From the NCBI RefSeq assembly GCF_020880975.1, contig NZ_JAJIWP010000006.1, forward strand, positions 124,001 through 188,000: a stretch of DNA of 64,000 nucleotides, written 5' to 3'. Below the pieces are notes generated by a model. It did not search any database. It saw only the letters and a program-made list of their open reading frames with translations, and was not told the DNA's origin. Made by a program: the position numbers and the translations under genes. Numbering within the stretch: position 1 is the stretch's first letter; each line of letters starts with the position of its first letter. Source of the stretch: Mucilaginibacter sp. UR6-1. Its GTDB lineage: Bacteria > Bacteroidota > Bacteroidia > Sphingobacteriales > Sphingobacteriaceae. Positions 1-7,767 of the stretch are shown piece by piece.

Positions 1-377
1 ATCATATAAGCCGGGGCTACCGCTTCCATGGGTTCAATAAACCGTATCTCGTAATCAATGCGTTTGCCCTCATCAATCTTTTTGATTTCCTGCTCGCCTT
101 TACCCACGCTGTCACGGTCGCTGCTCCAGGCCGAAGTAAAGCCGGGTTGTCCGTCTGTACCTCGAAATCCCGTTTTCATGCCCGGATCCATTTTAGCCCA
201 CTTGCTGTAATCGTTTTGGTTTTTAAGATACTTGATGTAGTTGAAAACCTCACTTTTAGGCTTATTGATCACAATATCTCTTGTAATAGAATAATCGCCT
301 TTTACAAATAAGGCTGTGATAAGCGCAAGGGCAATTATGGCCACAACAACGAACAGGATAACTTTTAAAATTTTCAT
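1..377 (-). CDS. SRPBCC-type protein with N-terminal membrane anchor (partial)
   Basis: The reverse strand opens with ATG at 377 and stays open to the window edge, so the C-terminus is missing (about 125 codons seen). Residues 1-26 form one hydrophobic segment (starts MKILKVILFVVVAIIALAL). It is followed by a stretch typical of the SRPBCC/polyketide-cyclase fold as found in Bacteroidetes: DYSITREIVINKPKSEVFNY, then YSKWAKMDPGMK. Such proteins bind small hydrophobic ligands; no substrate can be inferred here. The assignment rests on recognisable family wording only. Confidence 0.7.
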   Translation of the reverse strand, partial: MKILKVILFVVVAIIALALITALFVKGDYSITRDIVINKPKSEVFNYIKYLKNQNDYSKWAKMDPGMKTGFRGTDGQPGFTSAWSSDRDSVGKGEQEIKKIDEGKRIDYEIRFIEPMEAVAPAYM

Positions 378-532
378 GATCTTTTTTGGTTTACAGGTGA
401 TTAATATGATCGGTTAGTATAAAGCTAAAGCTTTTTATGCAGGTTCATATTAAATTCACAAACCAAAAATAGGTGCATTTTTGATTGCCTTTGAGGGGTG
501 AAAACGGCAATAAAAGGGGGCAGGCGCGACAT

Positions 533-562
533 AAAAAAAGGGCATCGTATTAAACGATGCCC
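533..562 (-). terminator. Intrinsic terminator of the bestrophin-like gene
   Basis: A perfect 9-bp stem (540-548 with 554-562, loop ATTAA) is followed on the reverse strand by seven T (complement of 533-539). It lies about 40 bases past the stop codon of the reverse-strand gene ending at 604. Confidence 0.85.
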
Positions 563-603
563 GAAGGTGCATTTTGGTTAGAAAGGCCACACCACCGCAC
601 TTT

Positions 604-1530
604 CTACAAAATATAGAACACCTTATTTTTTGGAGCCTGATCTTCAGGCTTTGCTTCTTCTTTATAGTACTGTTTCAACATCTGCATTATATCCCGTTCA
701 ATAGTGCGGGATATTGCTGTGGTTGGCGTATCAGTAGGTTTATTCTCAAATGGGTCCTGCAGGTGTATGGCCATTTTCTCTATCAAAAAGAAAGAGCTGG
801 CAATGGCAATCACCATAGGTATTTCAACCAAACCAAAAAATTCTATCAACCCAAATGGCAGCAGCGCCACAAACAGCATTAGCGAAAAGTGTATATAAAC
901 ACTGTAGGTTGACGGAAATACCGTGTTTTTGATACGCTCGCAACCGCCCATGTGGTTTGAAAAACGGGTAAGCGTAGCATCCATTTCCACTTGTTGAAAC
1001 TCGTTTATCCAGCCAAGTTTGTAGGCGTGGCGCAGGTCAGTGCCCTGCAGCTCAAGCAACGCTACAGCCTTATTGCTGTAATTTTTAATGTACTCCACAT
1101 CCTCGGCACAAAGCCATTTTTCGAGGCCGGGCATTGGGTCATGCCCGCGAAGCTGCCTGCTTAAAACGTAGCACCAGGCTATCTGGCGTTTGGCCATGCG
1201 CTCACAAAAGGCCCGTTCTTCGGCAGTGCCATAGTGGGTATCAATGTAAGTGAACAACTGGCGCGTAAGCGAACGGCAATCATTCACAATGGCTCCCCAA
1301 AGTGTGCGTGCCTCCCACCAGCGGTCATACGCCTGGTTTGATTTAAAGGCCAGCAGCAATGAAATTACCGTACCTAAAATAGTAGGTACCGCAATGGGTA
1401 TGGATATGCGTGTAAAATGAAAGTTTTTATACATAAGCGCTATAAGCACCGCATAAACAGTTACCATAAGCACCTCGTTACGTATTTTACCAAATACGTA
1501 TTTTATAGGAATATTCTCTTTTAATAACAT
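604..1530 (-). CDS. Bestrophin-family membrane channel protein
   Basis: A 308-residue integral membrane protein with hydrophobic segments near residues 20-35, 45-65, 210-235 and 240-255. The motif SNQAYDRWWEARTLWGAIVN is the signature of bacterial bestrophin homologues (UPF0187), which form pentameric chloride or cation channels in the inner membrane. Length fits the family (about 290-310). The next gene upstream on the same strand, a UspA-like protein, is only 28 bases away, so the two may be co-transcribed. A terminator hairpin follows the stop. Confidence 0.85.
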   Translation of the reverse strand: MLLKENIPIKYVFGKIRNEVLMVTVYAVLIALMYKNFHFTRISIPIAVPTILGTVISLLLAFKSNQAYDRWWEARTLWGAIVNDCRSLTRQLFTYIDTHYGTAEERAFCERMAKRQIAWCYVLSRQLRGHDPMPGLEKWLCAEDVEYIKNYSNKAVALLELQGTDLRHAYKLGWINEFQQVEMDATLTRFSNHMGGCERIKNTVFPSTYSVYIHFSLMLFVALLPFGLIEFFGLVEIPMVIAIASSFFLIEKMAIHLQDPFENKPTDTPTTAISRTIERDIMQMLKQYYKEEAKPEDQAPKNKVFYIL

Positions 1531-1558
1531 AACTCAAATATTTCTATAGGTTAAATAT

Positions 1559-2038
1559 TCATGCTTCGGCCAATTCAGGTTCTGTTTTGGCTGCAATAAT
1601 TTGGGCAGGCACGGGTTGCGGTTTTACGCTTAACACGGGCAGGCCGCTTTTTTGGATAAGTACAGCAGGGTCAATGCTTGATCGGTTAATTTTACCTGCA
1701 TGGCAGTGTTTAATATCAAGTACCTGATCTACCTGGTTATCTTCCAAAAAATTTTTGAACATGCTTAACGTACTACCATACAGAAATTCAACCCGGATAG
1801 CGCTTATTTGCGAATACTGCTGCTTTAAGGCAGTACAGCCGTTATAAAACGCATCACTCACCTGCTCGTACTCGCGGCTTCTTCTTGACAGCATCAGCAA
1901 GTCGGTTTCCGAGTCGGACAGCTTGAACATGTGTATAAAAATGAAGCTGAGCTTTTGCTCTTTCATTTCATTACACACAAGCGGTATCGCTTTTAAAGCC
2001 TCAGTGTTAAAATCCGTCGGTATCAGTATGGTTTGCAT
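1559..2038 (-). CDS. UspA-like universal stress protein
   Basis: 159 residues. The N-terminus MQTILIPTDFN is the first beta strand and loop of the universal stress protein fold, and the C-terminal part (LIQKSGLPVLSVKP) is the usual last strand. A full ATP-binding GxxGxxxxxxxxxGS/T motif is not evident, so nucleotide binding is uncertain. These proteins are cytoplasmic and act in stress survival. The upstream region carries an unusual cluster of ATTAGA sites, described separately. Confidence 0.7.
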   Translation of the reverse strand: MQTILIPTDFNTEALKAIPLVCNEMKEQKLSFIFIHMFKLSDSETDLLMLSRRSREYEQVSDAFYNGCTALKQQYSQISAIRVEFLYGSTLSMFKNFLEDNQVDQVLDIKHCHAGKINRSSIDPAVLIQKSGLPVLSVKPQPVPAQIIAAKTEPELAEA

Positions 2039-2097
2039 GGGCGTAAATTTTAGTTGTTAAACCTTAATTAATTACCAATACAATTTTACACCAAGGG

Positions 2098-2244
2098 TAT
2101 TAGAGGGTGTTAAGACAGGAATTAGAATTTTATTAGAGTTAAGGGCTTTAACTTAAGTGTTTACTCTAATAAAAGCCCTTGGTAAGCCCCAAGTCTCTAA
2201 TAAATACTGTATTCAGAGGGATTTATATTAGAAAGATATTAGAA
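2098..2244 (-). promoter_or_regulatory. Seven-copy ATTAGA site array upstream of the UspA-like gene
   Basis: The hexamer ATTAGA occurs at 2100, 2121, 2132, 2228 and 2239 on the + strand and as TCTAAT at 2165 and 2195. Most copies are preceded by T and followed by A or G. Two 8-9 bp inverted pairs interleave here: 2132-2139 with 2163-2170, and 2141-2149 with 2172-2180. The region lies between dapF (3' end) and the start of the UspA-like gene, so it is most likely that gene's control region. What binds it is unknown. Confidence 0.4.
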
Positions 2245-2277
2245 ACGGCCGGCTTGTTTTAGGTTAAGCGAGGGATA

Positions 2278-3069
2278 TTATATCTCTATCTCTCCGGCAA
2301 ACACCTGCATGGCCGGGCCTTCTAAAAATATATCGGTATAGCGCAGCCCGTCATAGTTAAAACGGATATTGAGGTCGCCACCTAATACTTTTACAGGGGT
2401 AGTTATATGGCCGCTTTGCTTATTATGGGTAGCCATGGCCAGTGCAACGGCGGTTACACCTGTGCCGCAGGCAAAGGTTTCATCCTCAACGCCGCGCTCA
2501 AAGGTGCGTACAAAGTACCCGTTGTTATCAGCAAGTGGCTCTACAAAATTTACATTGATGCCGTTGGTGCAGTAAGTCTGGTTATTGCGTATGGCCGAGC
2601 CTTCAGCATAAACATCCCTGCTTTTCAGATCCTGCGCAAGCGTAACATAATGCGGCGAGCCTGTATTAAGCACATAAGCTTCACCATCACGATCAACCTG
2701 CTCTACATCTATCATTTGCAGGCTTACCCAGGTACCTTCTTCTGAAATTTTGGCATAATGCGGCCCGTCAACTGCCACAAATTCCGTCTCGGTATCAATC
2801 ACCCCTAAAAATTTGGCGAAGGCAACAATGCACCTGCCGCCATTGCCGCACATGCTGCTGGGCCTGCCATCGGCATTGTAATATACCATCTCAAAATCGT
2901 AACCATCGGCATGTTGCAAAAACATAATGCCATCGCCGCCTATACCAAAACGGCGGTCGCACAGGCGTTCAAGCAGTTCAGGATTGTGGTGATCAATAGT
3001 GTTTTGACGGTTATCAACTAAAATAAAATCGTTACCGGCGCCCTGGTATTTATAGAAATGCAGCTTCAC
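2278..3069 (-). CDS. dapF: Diaminopimelate epimerase
   Basis: 263 residues, the usual length. DapF interconverts LL- and meso-diaminopimelate in lysine and peptidoglycan synthesis, using two cysteines as acid/base pair. Both are present: Cys74 in MCGNGGRC and Cys201 in ETFACGTGV. The start YQGAGNDFILVD and GIGGDGI are also family motifs. It appears to stand alone in transcription; the neighbour on the right is a divergent protease gene. Confidence 0.96.
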   Translation of the reverse strand: MKLHFYKYQGAGNDFILVDNRQNTIDHHNPELLERLCDRRFGIGGDGIMFLQHADGYDFEMVYYNADGRPSSMCGNGGRCIVAFAKFLGVIDTETEFVAVDGPHYAKISEEGTWVSLQMIDVEQVDRDGEAYVLNTGSPHYVTLAQDLKSRDVYAEGSAIRNNQTYCTNGINVNFVEPLADNNGYFVRTFERGVEDETFACGTGVTAVALAMATHNKQSGHITTPVKVLGGDLNIRFNYDGLRYTDIFLEGPAMQVFAGEIEI

Positions 3070-3180
3070 AGCAATAAGTAATTTAATAAAACGTAATATT
3101 ACTACATATAAACCTAAAACCTGTCATGAGCCTGTTAAATCGGGTTTAACATATTTTAACAAAAAAGCTTATAACATCGC

Positions 3181-3213
3181 GTTGTTCCTACCGTCTATAT
3201 GGTATTATATTTG
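3181..3213 (+). promoter_or_regulatory. Bacteroidetes-type promoter for the HtrA-family protease gene
   Basis: A perfect TAnnTTTG -7 element (TATATTTG, 3206-3213) lies 21 bases after a weak -33 (GTTG, 3181-3184). Transcription would begin near 3220, giving a leader of about 40 bases before the ATG at 3261. Confidence 0.55.
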
Positions 3214-3260
3214 AACATTGTATTATAACCCAAGTAAAAAAGAATAATTATCTGAATAAC

Positions 3261-4790
3261 ATGAAAAAAGTTGGTTTAACATTATTAACTGCATTTGTTG
3301 GCGGTGCAATGGCGTTAGGCACCTACAAGATCTTTGAAACGAAGTACGCCGATAATATGACCTTTGAGGAACGCCAGAAAGTATATTTTACAAATAACCC
3401 CATGACGGTATCCTCTGCCGGCTCGGTTGATTTTACACAGGCTGCCGCGGCGGTTACCCCGGCCGTAGTGTACATACGTACTACTTACTCGCCATCGCAG
3501 GGTAATGGCGGCGGCAGCCAGTTAGACGATATGTTCGGCGATTTTTTTGGCCAGCGTATGCGTCCGCGCGGGCCGCAGCAGGCATCGGGCTCGGGTGTTA
3601 TTATTTCGCCTGATGGTTACATTGTAACCAATAACCACGTGGTTGAAAAGGCAGACAAGATCACCGTTAACCTGAATGATCACCGATCATTCCAGGCCAA
3701 AGTTGTAGGTACTGACCCAAGTACCGACCTTGCCCTGATCAAAATAACCGGTACTGACCTGCCGATAGTTAAACTCGGCAACTCTGACGATGCCAAGGTT
3801 GGCGAATGGGTGTTGGCCGTAGGTAACCCATTTAATCTTAACTCAACTGTAACTGCCGGTATTGTGAGCGCCAAAGGCCGTAACATAGGCATTATAGGCA
3901 GCGAGAATAATGATGAGGACAGTAACCCTTTCGGTATGCGCCAGCAACAGGCTGCGCCTAAGCTGAACAAGGCTATCGAATCATTCATTCAAACGGATGC
4001 GGCTATTAACCCGGGTAACAGTGGCGGTGCATTGGTGAATACCAAGGGCGAGCTGATCGGTATCAATGCCGCTATCGCTTCGCACACCGGATCATACGAA
4101 GGTTATGGATTTGCCATCCCGATAAACCTGGCTAAAAAAGTACTTAATGATATTAAGCAATTCGGTTCAGTAAAACGTGGTTATATTGGTGTAAGCTTCA
4201 GAGAGCTTAATGATGATGCCGCAAAAGATATAGGCATTACCCGCAACACCGGTTTATATGTAAGCGAATTGGTTGAAGGCGGCGGCGCGCAGGCGGCAGG
4301 CATCCGTAAAGGCGATATCATTACCAAGGTTGAAGGTAACCCGGTATATGAATCATCAGACCTGCAGGAGCGTGTAGGCCGTTTACAGCCCGGTGACAAG
4401 ATCAATATCACCGTACTGCGCGATGGCAGCGAGAAAAACTTTGCCATCACCCTGAAAGGCGAAGCAGCAAGCCCTAAAACAGCCGCGGTATCAAAATCAG
4501 CCGAAGAACTGTTTAATAAATTGGGTGCCAGCTTCCAGCCTTTATCAAAGGAGCAAAAAGCCAAATTCCATGTAAACAATGGTGTGGTGGTAACCCAGGT
4601 TCGCCCGGGCCGCTTGTTCTATGAAACTGAGATCCCGGTTGGCTCGATCATAACCAATATCAACAAACAGCCTATTAACAGCATTGCTGATATTGATAAG
4701 GCGATAACCAACCTGCGTAACGGTAACCTGATCATATCAGGTATCTATCCGGACGGAACAACGTTCAACAACATGTTCCAGGTGCAGTAA
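3261..4790 (+). CDS. HtrA/DegP-type periplasmic serine protease
   Basis: 509 residues: an N-terminal signal/anchor segment (1-22), a trypsin-like domain and two PDZ domains (about 300-395 and 410-500). The catalytic triad is visible: His126 (TNNHVVE), Asp156 (STDLALI) and Ser254 (NPGNSGGAL). DegP-type proteins degrade or refold misfolded envelope proteins. The Gly/Ser-rich loop after residue 80 matches loop LA. It is preceded by its own promoter and followed by a strong terminator, so it is monocistronic. Confidence 0.95.
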   Translation: MKKVGLTLLTAFVGGAMALGTYKIFETKYADNMTFEERQKVYFTNNPMTVSSAGSVDFTQAAAAVTPAVVYIRTTYSPSQGNGGGSQLDDMFGDFFGQRMRPRGPQQASGSGVIISPDGYIVTNNHVVEKADKITVNLNDHRSFQAKVVGTDPSTDLALIKITGTDLPIVKLGNSDDAKVGEWVLAVGNPFNLNSTVTAGIVSAKGRNIGIIGSENNDEDSNPFGMRQQQAAPKLNKAIESFIQTDAAINPGNSGGALVNTKGELIGINAAIASHTGSYEGYGFAIPINLAKKVLNDIKQFGSVKRGYIGVSFRELNDDAAKDIGITRNTGLYVSELVEGGGAQAAGIRKGDIITKVEGNPVYESSDLQERVGRLQPGDKINITVLRDGSEKNFAITLKGEAASPKTAAVSKSAEELFNKLGASFQPLSKEQKAKFHVNNGVVVTQVRPGRLFYETEIPVGSIITNINKQPINSIADIDKAITNLRNGNLIISGIYPDGTTFNNMFQVQ

Positions 4791-4820
4791 AACATAATTT
4801 GATTAATTAGTTTGCGTAAA

Positions 4821-4850
4821 CGCCCGGCAGTAATGCCGGGCGTTTTGTTT
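4821..4850 (+). terminator. Intrinsic terminator after the HtrA-family gene
   Basis: A perfect 9-bp GC-rich stem (4821-4829 with 4834-4842, loop GTAA) is followed by a T-rich tract. It lies 30 bases past the stop codon. Confidence 0.92.
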
Positions 4851-4863
4851 TTAATTGTATTTA

Positions 4864-5382
4864 TTAACCCGCATTCTCCATATCATATACCTGCATCTCA
4901 TCGGCGCTTGGGCCATAGCTGCCCGGTATGGGTATATCAAGCAAACGCAGAAATACCCCTAACTGCGCGCGATGGTGAACTAACTGGCAAAATGTGGTAC
5001 GTATCATTTCGGCCTTGCTGCATGTTACATATACTATGTCGCCATTGCGAAGTGTCCAGTCAGGCAGCAGGTCATCCTCGGTTGCTTTTTCAAGCTGCTG
5101 CTGTGCCCCGGCCAAATTTTGTTCAAATAATTCTATCGCGGCATCAACGCTTGGGCAATTATGTTCGGTATACCCGTTTTGGGCAAAATCGAGTCCGGTA
5201 GTATTAAGTACCATGGTAACCCAGGCCGGTAACTCACCAATATGGCTGGCCAACTGGCGCAGGCTCATGCTTTTGGGGTGTGGTTGCCAGTCAAATTTAT
5301 CTGCCGGAATAATGCTTAACATTTTGCGGGTAGTAACGGCTTCCTCGGCCATCTCCTTTACTAACATTGGGATAATTTTCAT
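4864..5382 (-). CDS. DinB-family protein
   Basis: 172 residues. The sequence fits the DinB/YfiT-like four-helix bundle: the start of helix 1 (MLVKEMAEEAVTTRKMLSII), DWQPHPKSMSLRQLASHIGE with a conserved metal-ligand His, and QLVHHRAQLGVFLRL near the C-terminus with the paired His. Members are metal-dependent and mostly uncharacterised thiol S-transferase-like or damage-inducible proteins. No partner gene is adjacent. Confidence 0.85.
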   Translation of the reverse strand: MKIIPMLVKEMAEEAVTTRKMLSIIPADKFDWQPHPKSMSLRQLASHIGELPAWVTMVLNTTGLDFAQNGYTEHNCPSVDAAIELFEQNLAGAQQQLEKATEDDLLPDWTLRNGDIVYVTCSKAEMIRTTFCQLVHHRAQLGVFLRLLDIPIPGSYGPSADEMQVYDMENAG

Positions 5383-5724
5383 GATGTCATTTATTTGGTT
5401 TGATGATACAAAGTAACCCCGCGGTAATGACAGCCCTATGTCAGTAGCATTTAAATTATCCAGATTTAATTCCTCTCACTATTCAGGATGTAATGGCTAA
5501 AAACCTTATATAAATAATGCTGAATATTTGCCTGAGATCAGCAATAAAACAGTAGATATTTTTGAAAAAATGCGCACTTCGCCACAATTTTTTTATGTTT
5601 TAACTGTTTTTAGGACATATAAAACAACAAAAACATTTTAGCAACTTAAAAAGCGGTAAAAGTGAATGATTAATAGTGTACAATATACAATAATGAAAAA
5701 AATTCACAAAAAACGCCAAATATT

Positions 5725-5743
5725 ATGACATTTATAATGTCAT
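5725..5743. promoter_or_regulatory. Candidate operator: perfect 19-base dyad
   Basis: Arms ATGACATT (5725-5732) and AATGTCAT (5736-5743) are perfectly inverted around TAT. A looser relative (TGACA-N6-TGTCA) sits at 5428-5443. The dyad is about 80 bases upstream of the -33 element at 5806. The binding protein is not known. Confidence 0.35.
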
Positions 5744-5842
5744 CAAACATATGTTGCCATATACACAATTCACAGAAAAAATATTTGAAATTATTTTAAA
5801 AAATATTTGCAGCAAATTAAACTTAGTGTTATCTTTACACCG

Positions 5843-5932
5843 TTGAAACAACAACACAAAATAGTCTTCTCATAATTTAGGTTTATAATTGGTTAGTAAA
5901 GGCCTCCTGCCCATCAGGAGGCTTTACTTTTT
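5843..5932 (+). ncRNA. Candidate small RNA or leader RNA of about 90 nt
   Basis: A promoter matching the Bacteroidetes consensus lies upstream: TTTG at 5806-5809, then 20 bases, then TATCTTTA at 5830-5837 (7 of 8 matches to TAnnTTTG). An intrinsic terminator closes it: 8-bp perfect stem 5902-5909 with 5915-5922, then a T-rich tract. No ORF lies between. The next gene starts 180 bases downstream, so this could be a free-standing small RNA or an attenuated leader of the PAS gene. Confidence 0.4.
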
Positions 5933-6112
5933 TAAAGGCTTTTCGCCGCGCTGATACCTCCCTGATAATTATATATGTGAATTTTAAAGTGATTGGAAAA
6001 AATTGCGTAAAAGAGCTATATTAAGGTCTTTTTACTATATCTGCAGTTAAATAAAATTATTAAAACATTGTGTTAAGCAAATGCCGTAGTAATTAGTTAT
6101 ACCTATAGTTAT

Positions 6113-7405
6113 ATGCAAAATATTAGCTCCTTATCAATTGCTTTACGTAATCTATACTGGTCATTTTTAAATAATTTGCAACTGCATAAAACTGCAGACG
6201 GCGAGCACGGCCTTATTTATTGGCAGAACAAACTTTTTGCCACAGCAATATTTTATGCTTTGCCGGTTAGTTTGTTCGCATTAGTGCCAAGCGTTATATT
6301 GCAATTGCAGGAAGGGCATATCTACATAGTAGCGTTTAATATTATAGCCCTTATTGCGGTTGCCCTTGTTGCCGTTAATAAAAAGTTGGATCTGCAATTA
6401 CGCAAATTTTTAATTGCTTTTTTAATAGCGCTTTTTTCCATCATCATGATAGCCTCTATGGGCTCTTTTACAATGGGCTGTGTGTACCTGTTTCCACTCA
6501 GTATATTTGCGGCGCTTCAATTCTCAAACAGGATAGCTTACTTATTTGTCGGGTTGAATTTTATTATCTGTGCATTGTTCGCTTTAATAATATGGATAAA
6601 ACCTTTTAACCTGCCCGAGCTTTTTCATAATCTGTCGCTCAATCACTGGCTTATCTATTCTGTTAACTTTATATTTATGGATCTGGTTGTAGTAATGCTC
6701 ATCCGTATGTTGCTTACCGGCCTTGACCGTACTATGGTTAAGGAGGCTTTTTTGCATAAAGAATTGCAGAAGGAACTACAGGAAAGAACAATAAGAAATG
6801 AGTTATTGAAAGAGTCGGAGGAGCATTATCGCACTTTGTTTTTTCAAAGCCCATTGCCAAAATGGATATTTGATGTGGCAACATTAAAGTTTTTGCAGGT
6901 AAACAATGCTGCTATTAATAATTATGGCTACACCGAACAGGAGTTTTTATCGATGACGCTTTCTGACATTCATCACCCCGATAAAATAGCTGATCTGTTA
7001 CTGGCTATAGAAAGATCATCTGCCGATCATTCATCTTACACCACACAGCATGTACGTAAGGATGGGCAAAATATACATGTGGAGGTAAGGCGAAGTGATA
7101 TTCTGTTTCAAGGTAAAAAAGCGCGGCTGGTTATTGCTACTGATATTACCGAACAGATGAAGCATACACATGCTATAGAGCTGAGGAATGAGAAGCTGCA
7201 GGAAATAGCTTATATGCAATCGCATGTGGTACGGGTGCCATTGGCCAATATAATAGGTATAACTGACCTGATAACACAGCAAACCAAAACTGATGATGAG
7301 CGGGAGTTATACGATCATTTAGCCCGGTCAGTAAAGCAATTAGACCACGTAGTTAACCAGATAGTAAGACATGCCGAAGAGGTTTTGCCCGCGCAAAACG
7401 GTTAG
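6113..7405 (+). CDS. Membrane PAS protein ending in a kinase dimerisation segment
   Basis: 430 residues. About six hydrophobic segments fill residues 45-205. A short coiled coil follows, then a PAS domain (about 235-355: HYRTLFFQSPLPKWIFDV, then FLQVNNAAINNYGYTEQEFL). The end is a histidine-kinase-like dimerisation helix with His371 in MQSHVVRVPLANIIG. The protein stops about 60 residues after that His, so there is no HATPase catalytic domain. It may be phosphorylated in trans or act as a partner of another kinase. No response regulator is adjacent. The stop codon is genuine in this frame and no ATPase remnant is seen downstream. Confidence 0.8.
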   Translation: MQNISSLSIALRNLYWSFLNNLQLHKTADGEHGLIYWQNKLFATAIFYALPVSLFALVPSVILQLQEGHIYIVAFNIIALIAVALVAVNKKLDLQLRKFLIAFLIALFSIIMIASMGSFTMGCVYLFPLSIFAALQFSNRIAYLFVGLNFIICALFALIIWIKPFNLPELFHNLSLNHWLIYSVNFIFMDLVVVMLIRMLLTGLDRTMVKEAFLHKELQKELQERTIRNELLKESEEHYRTLFFQSPLPKWIFDVATLKFLQVNNAAINNYGYTEQEFLSMTLSDIHHPDKIADLLLAIERSSADHSSYTTQHVRKDGQNIHVEVRRSDILFQGKKARLVIATDITEQMKHTHAIELRNEKLQEIAYMQSHVVRVPLANIIGITDLITQQTKTDDERELYDHLARSVKQLDHVVNQIVRHAEEVLPAQNG

Positions 7406-7449
7406 ACTGCTACCGTTTGATACGGATTATTAATGAATTTCAAATTTTC

Positions 7450-7480
7450 TTTACAAGTTGAAACTGAACTCCTATATTTG
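7450..7480 (+). promoter_or_regulatory. Promoter of tRNA-Ala
   Basis: A -33-like TTTA (7450-7453), 19 bases, then a perfect TAnnTTTG element (TATATTTG, 7473-7480). The tRNA begins 13 bases later. Confidence 0.6.
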
Positions 7481-7491
7481 CAGCCCACGAA

Positions 7492-7566
<75 letters not shown>

Positions 7567-7578
7567 CAACCTTTTTGT

Positions 7579-7622
7579 AAAATCCGCCGAATTTCGCAAG
7601 AAATCGACGGATTTTCTTTTTT
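7579..7622 (+). terminator. Island-supplied terminator for tRNA-Ala
   Basis: Outer stem AAAATCCG/CGGATTTT (7579-7586 with 7608-7615) and inner stem ATTTC/GAAAT (7591-7595 with 7600-7604, loop GCAA), then a T-rich tract. It sits just inside the left island end and replaces the displaced host terminator. Confidence 0.75.
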
Positions 7623-7641
7623 TACATACGATTTTACATAC
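7620..7641 (+). repeat. Two direct copies of TTTTACATAC (candidate integrase arm sites)
   Basis: Exact 10-base copies at 7620-7629 and 7632-7641, starting 51 bases inside the left core. The inverted form TATGTAAA occurs at 19171-19178, 53 bases inside the right core. Position and orientation fit arm-type recombinase binding sites. Confidence 0.35.
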
Positions 7642-7767
7642 AGTCTTAAAGCTTCAGTGATGTGATATCTTATTACACAACTGTAAAGATTATCCGGTTT
7701 AAGGCTTTTTAAACCGAAAATTTGAGGATTTTTTCCAAACGCTCGAAAATTCGAGAATCTCATTCAA

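Larger units (their letters stand above)
5383..6112. other. 730-base gene-free, AT-rich interval
   Basis: No convincing coding frame exists on either strand. The interval holds two TGACA/TGTCA dyads (5428-5443 and 5725-5743), a 10-base palindrome (5746-5755), and a promoter-to-terminator unit (5806-5932) that could make a small RNA. The remainder, up to the PAS gene at 6113, shows nothing I can name. Confidence 0.6.

Noticed and set aside
2132..2180. H-type pseudoknot from the A-B-A'-B' repeats
   Set aside because: The connecting loops are one base each, too short to cross 8-9 bp stems; mutually exclusive hairpins are more likely.
2407..2745. Antisense open frame of 112 codons within dapF
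   Set aside because: Shadow of a well-supported conserved gene.
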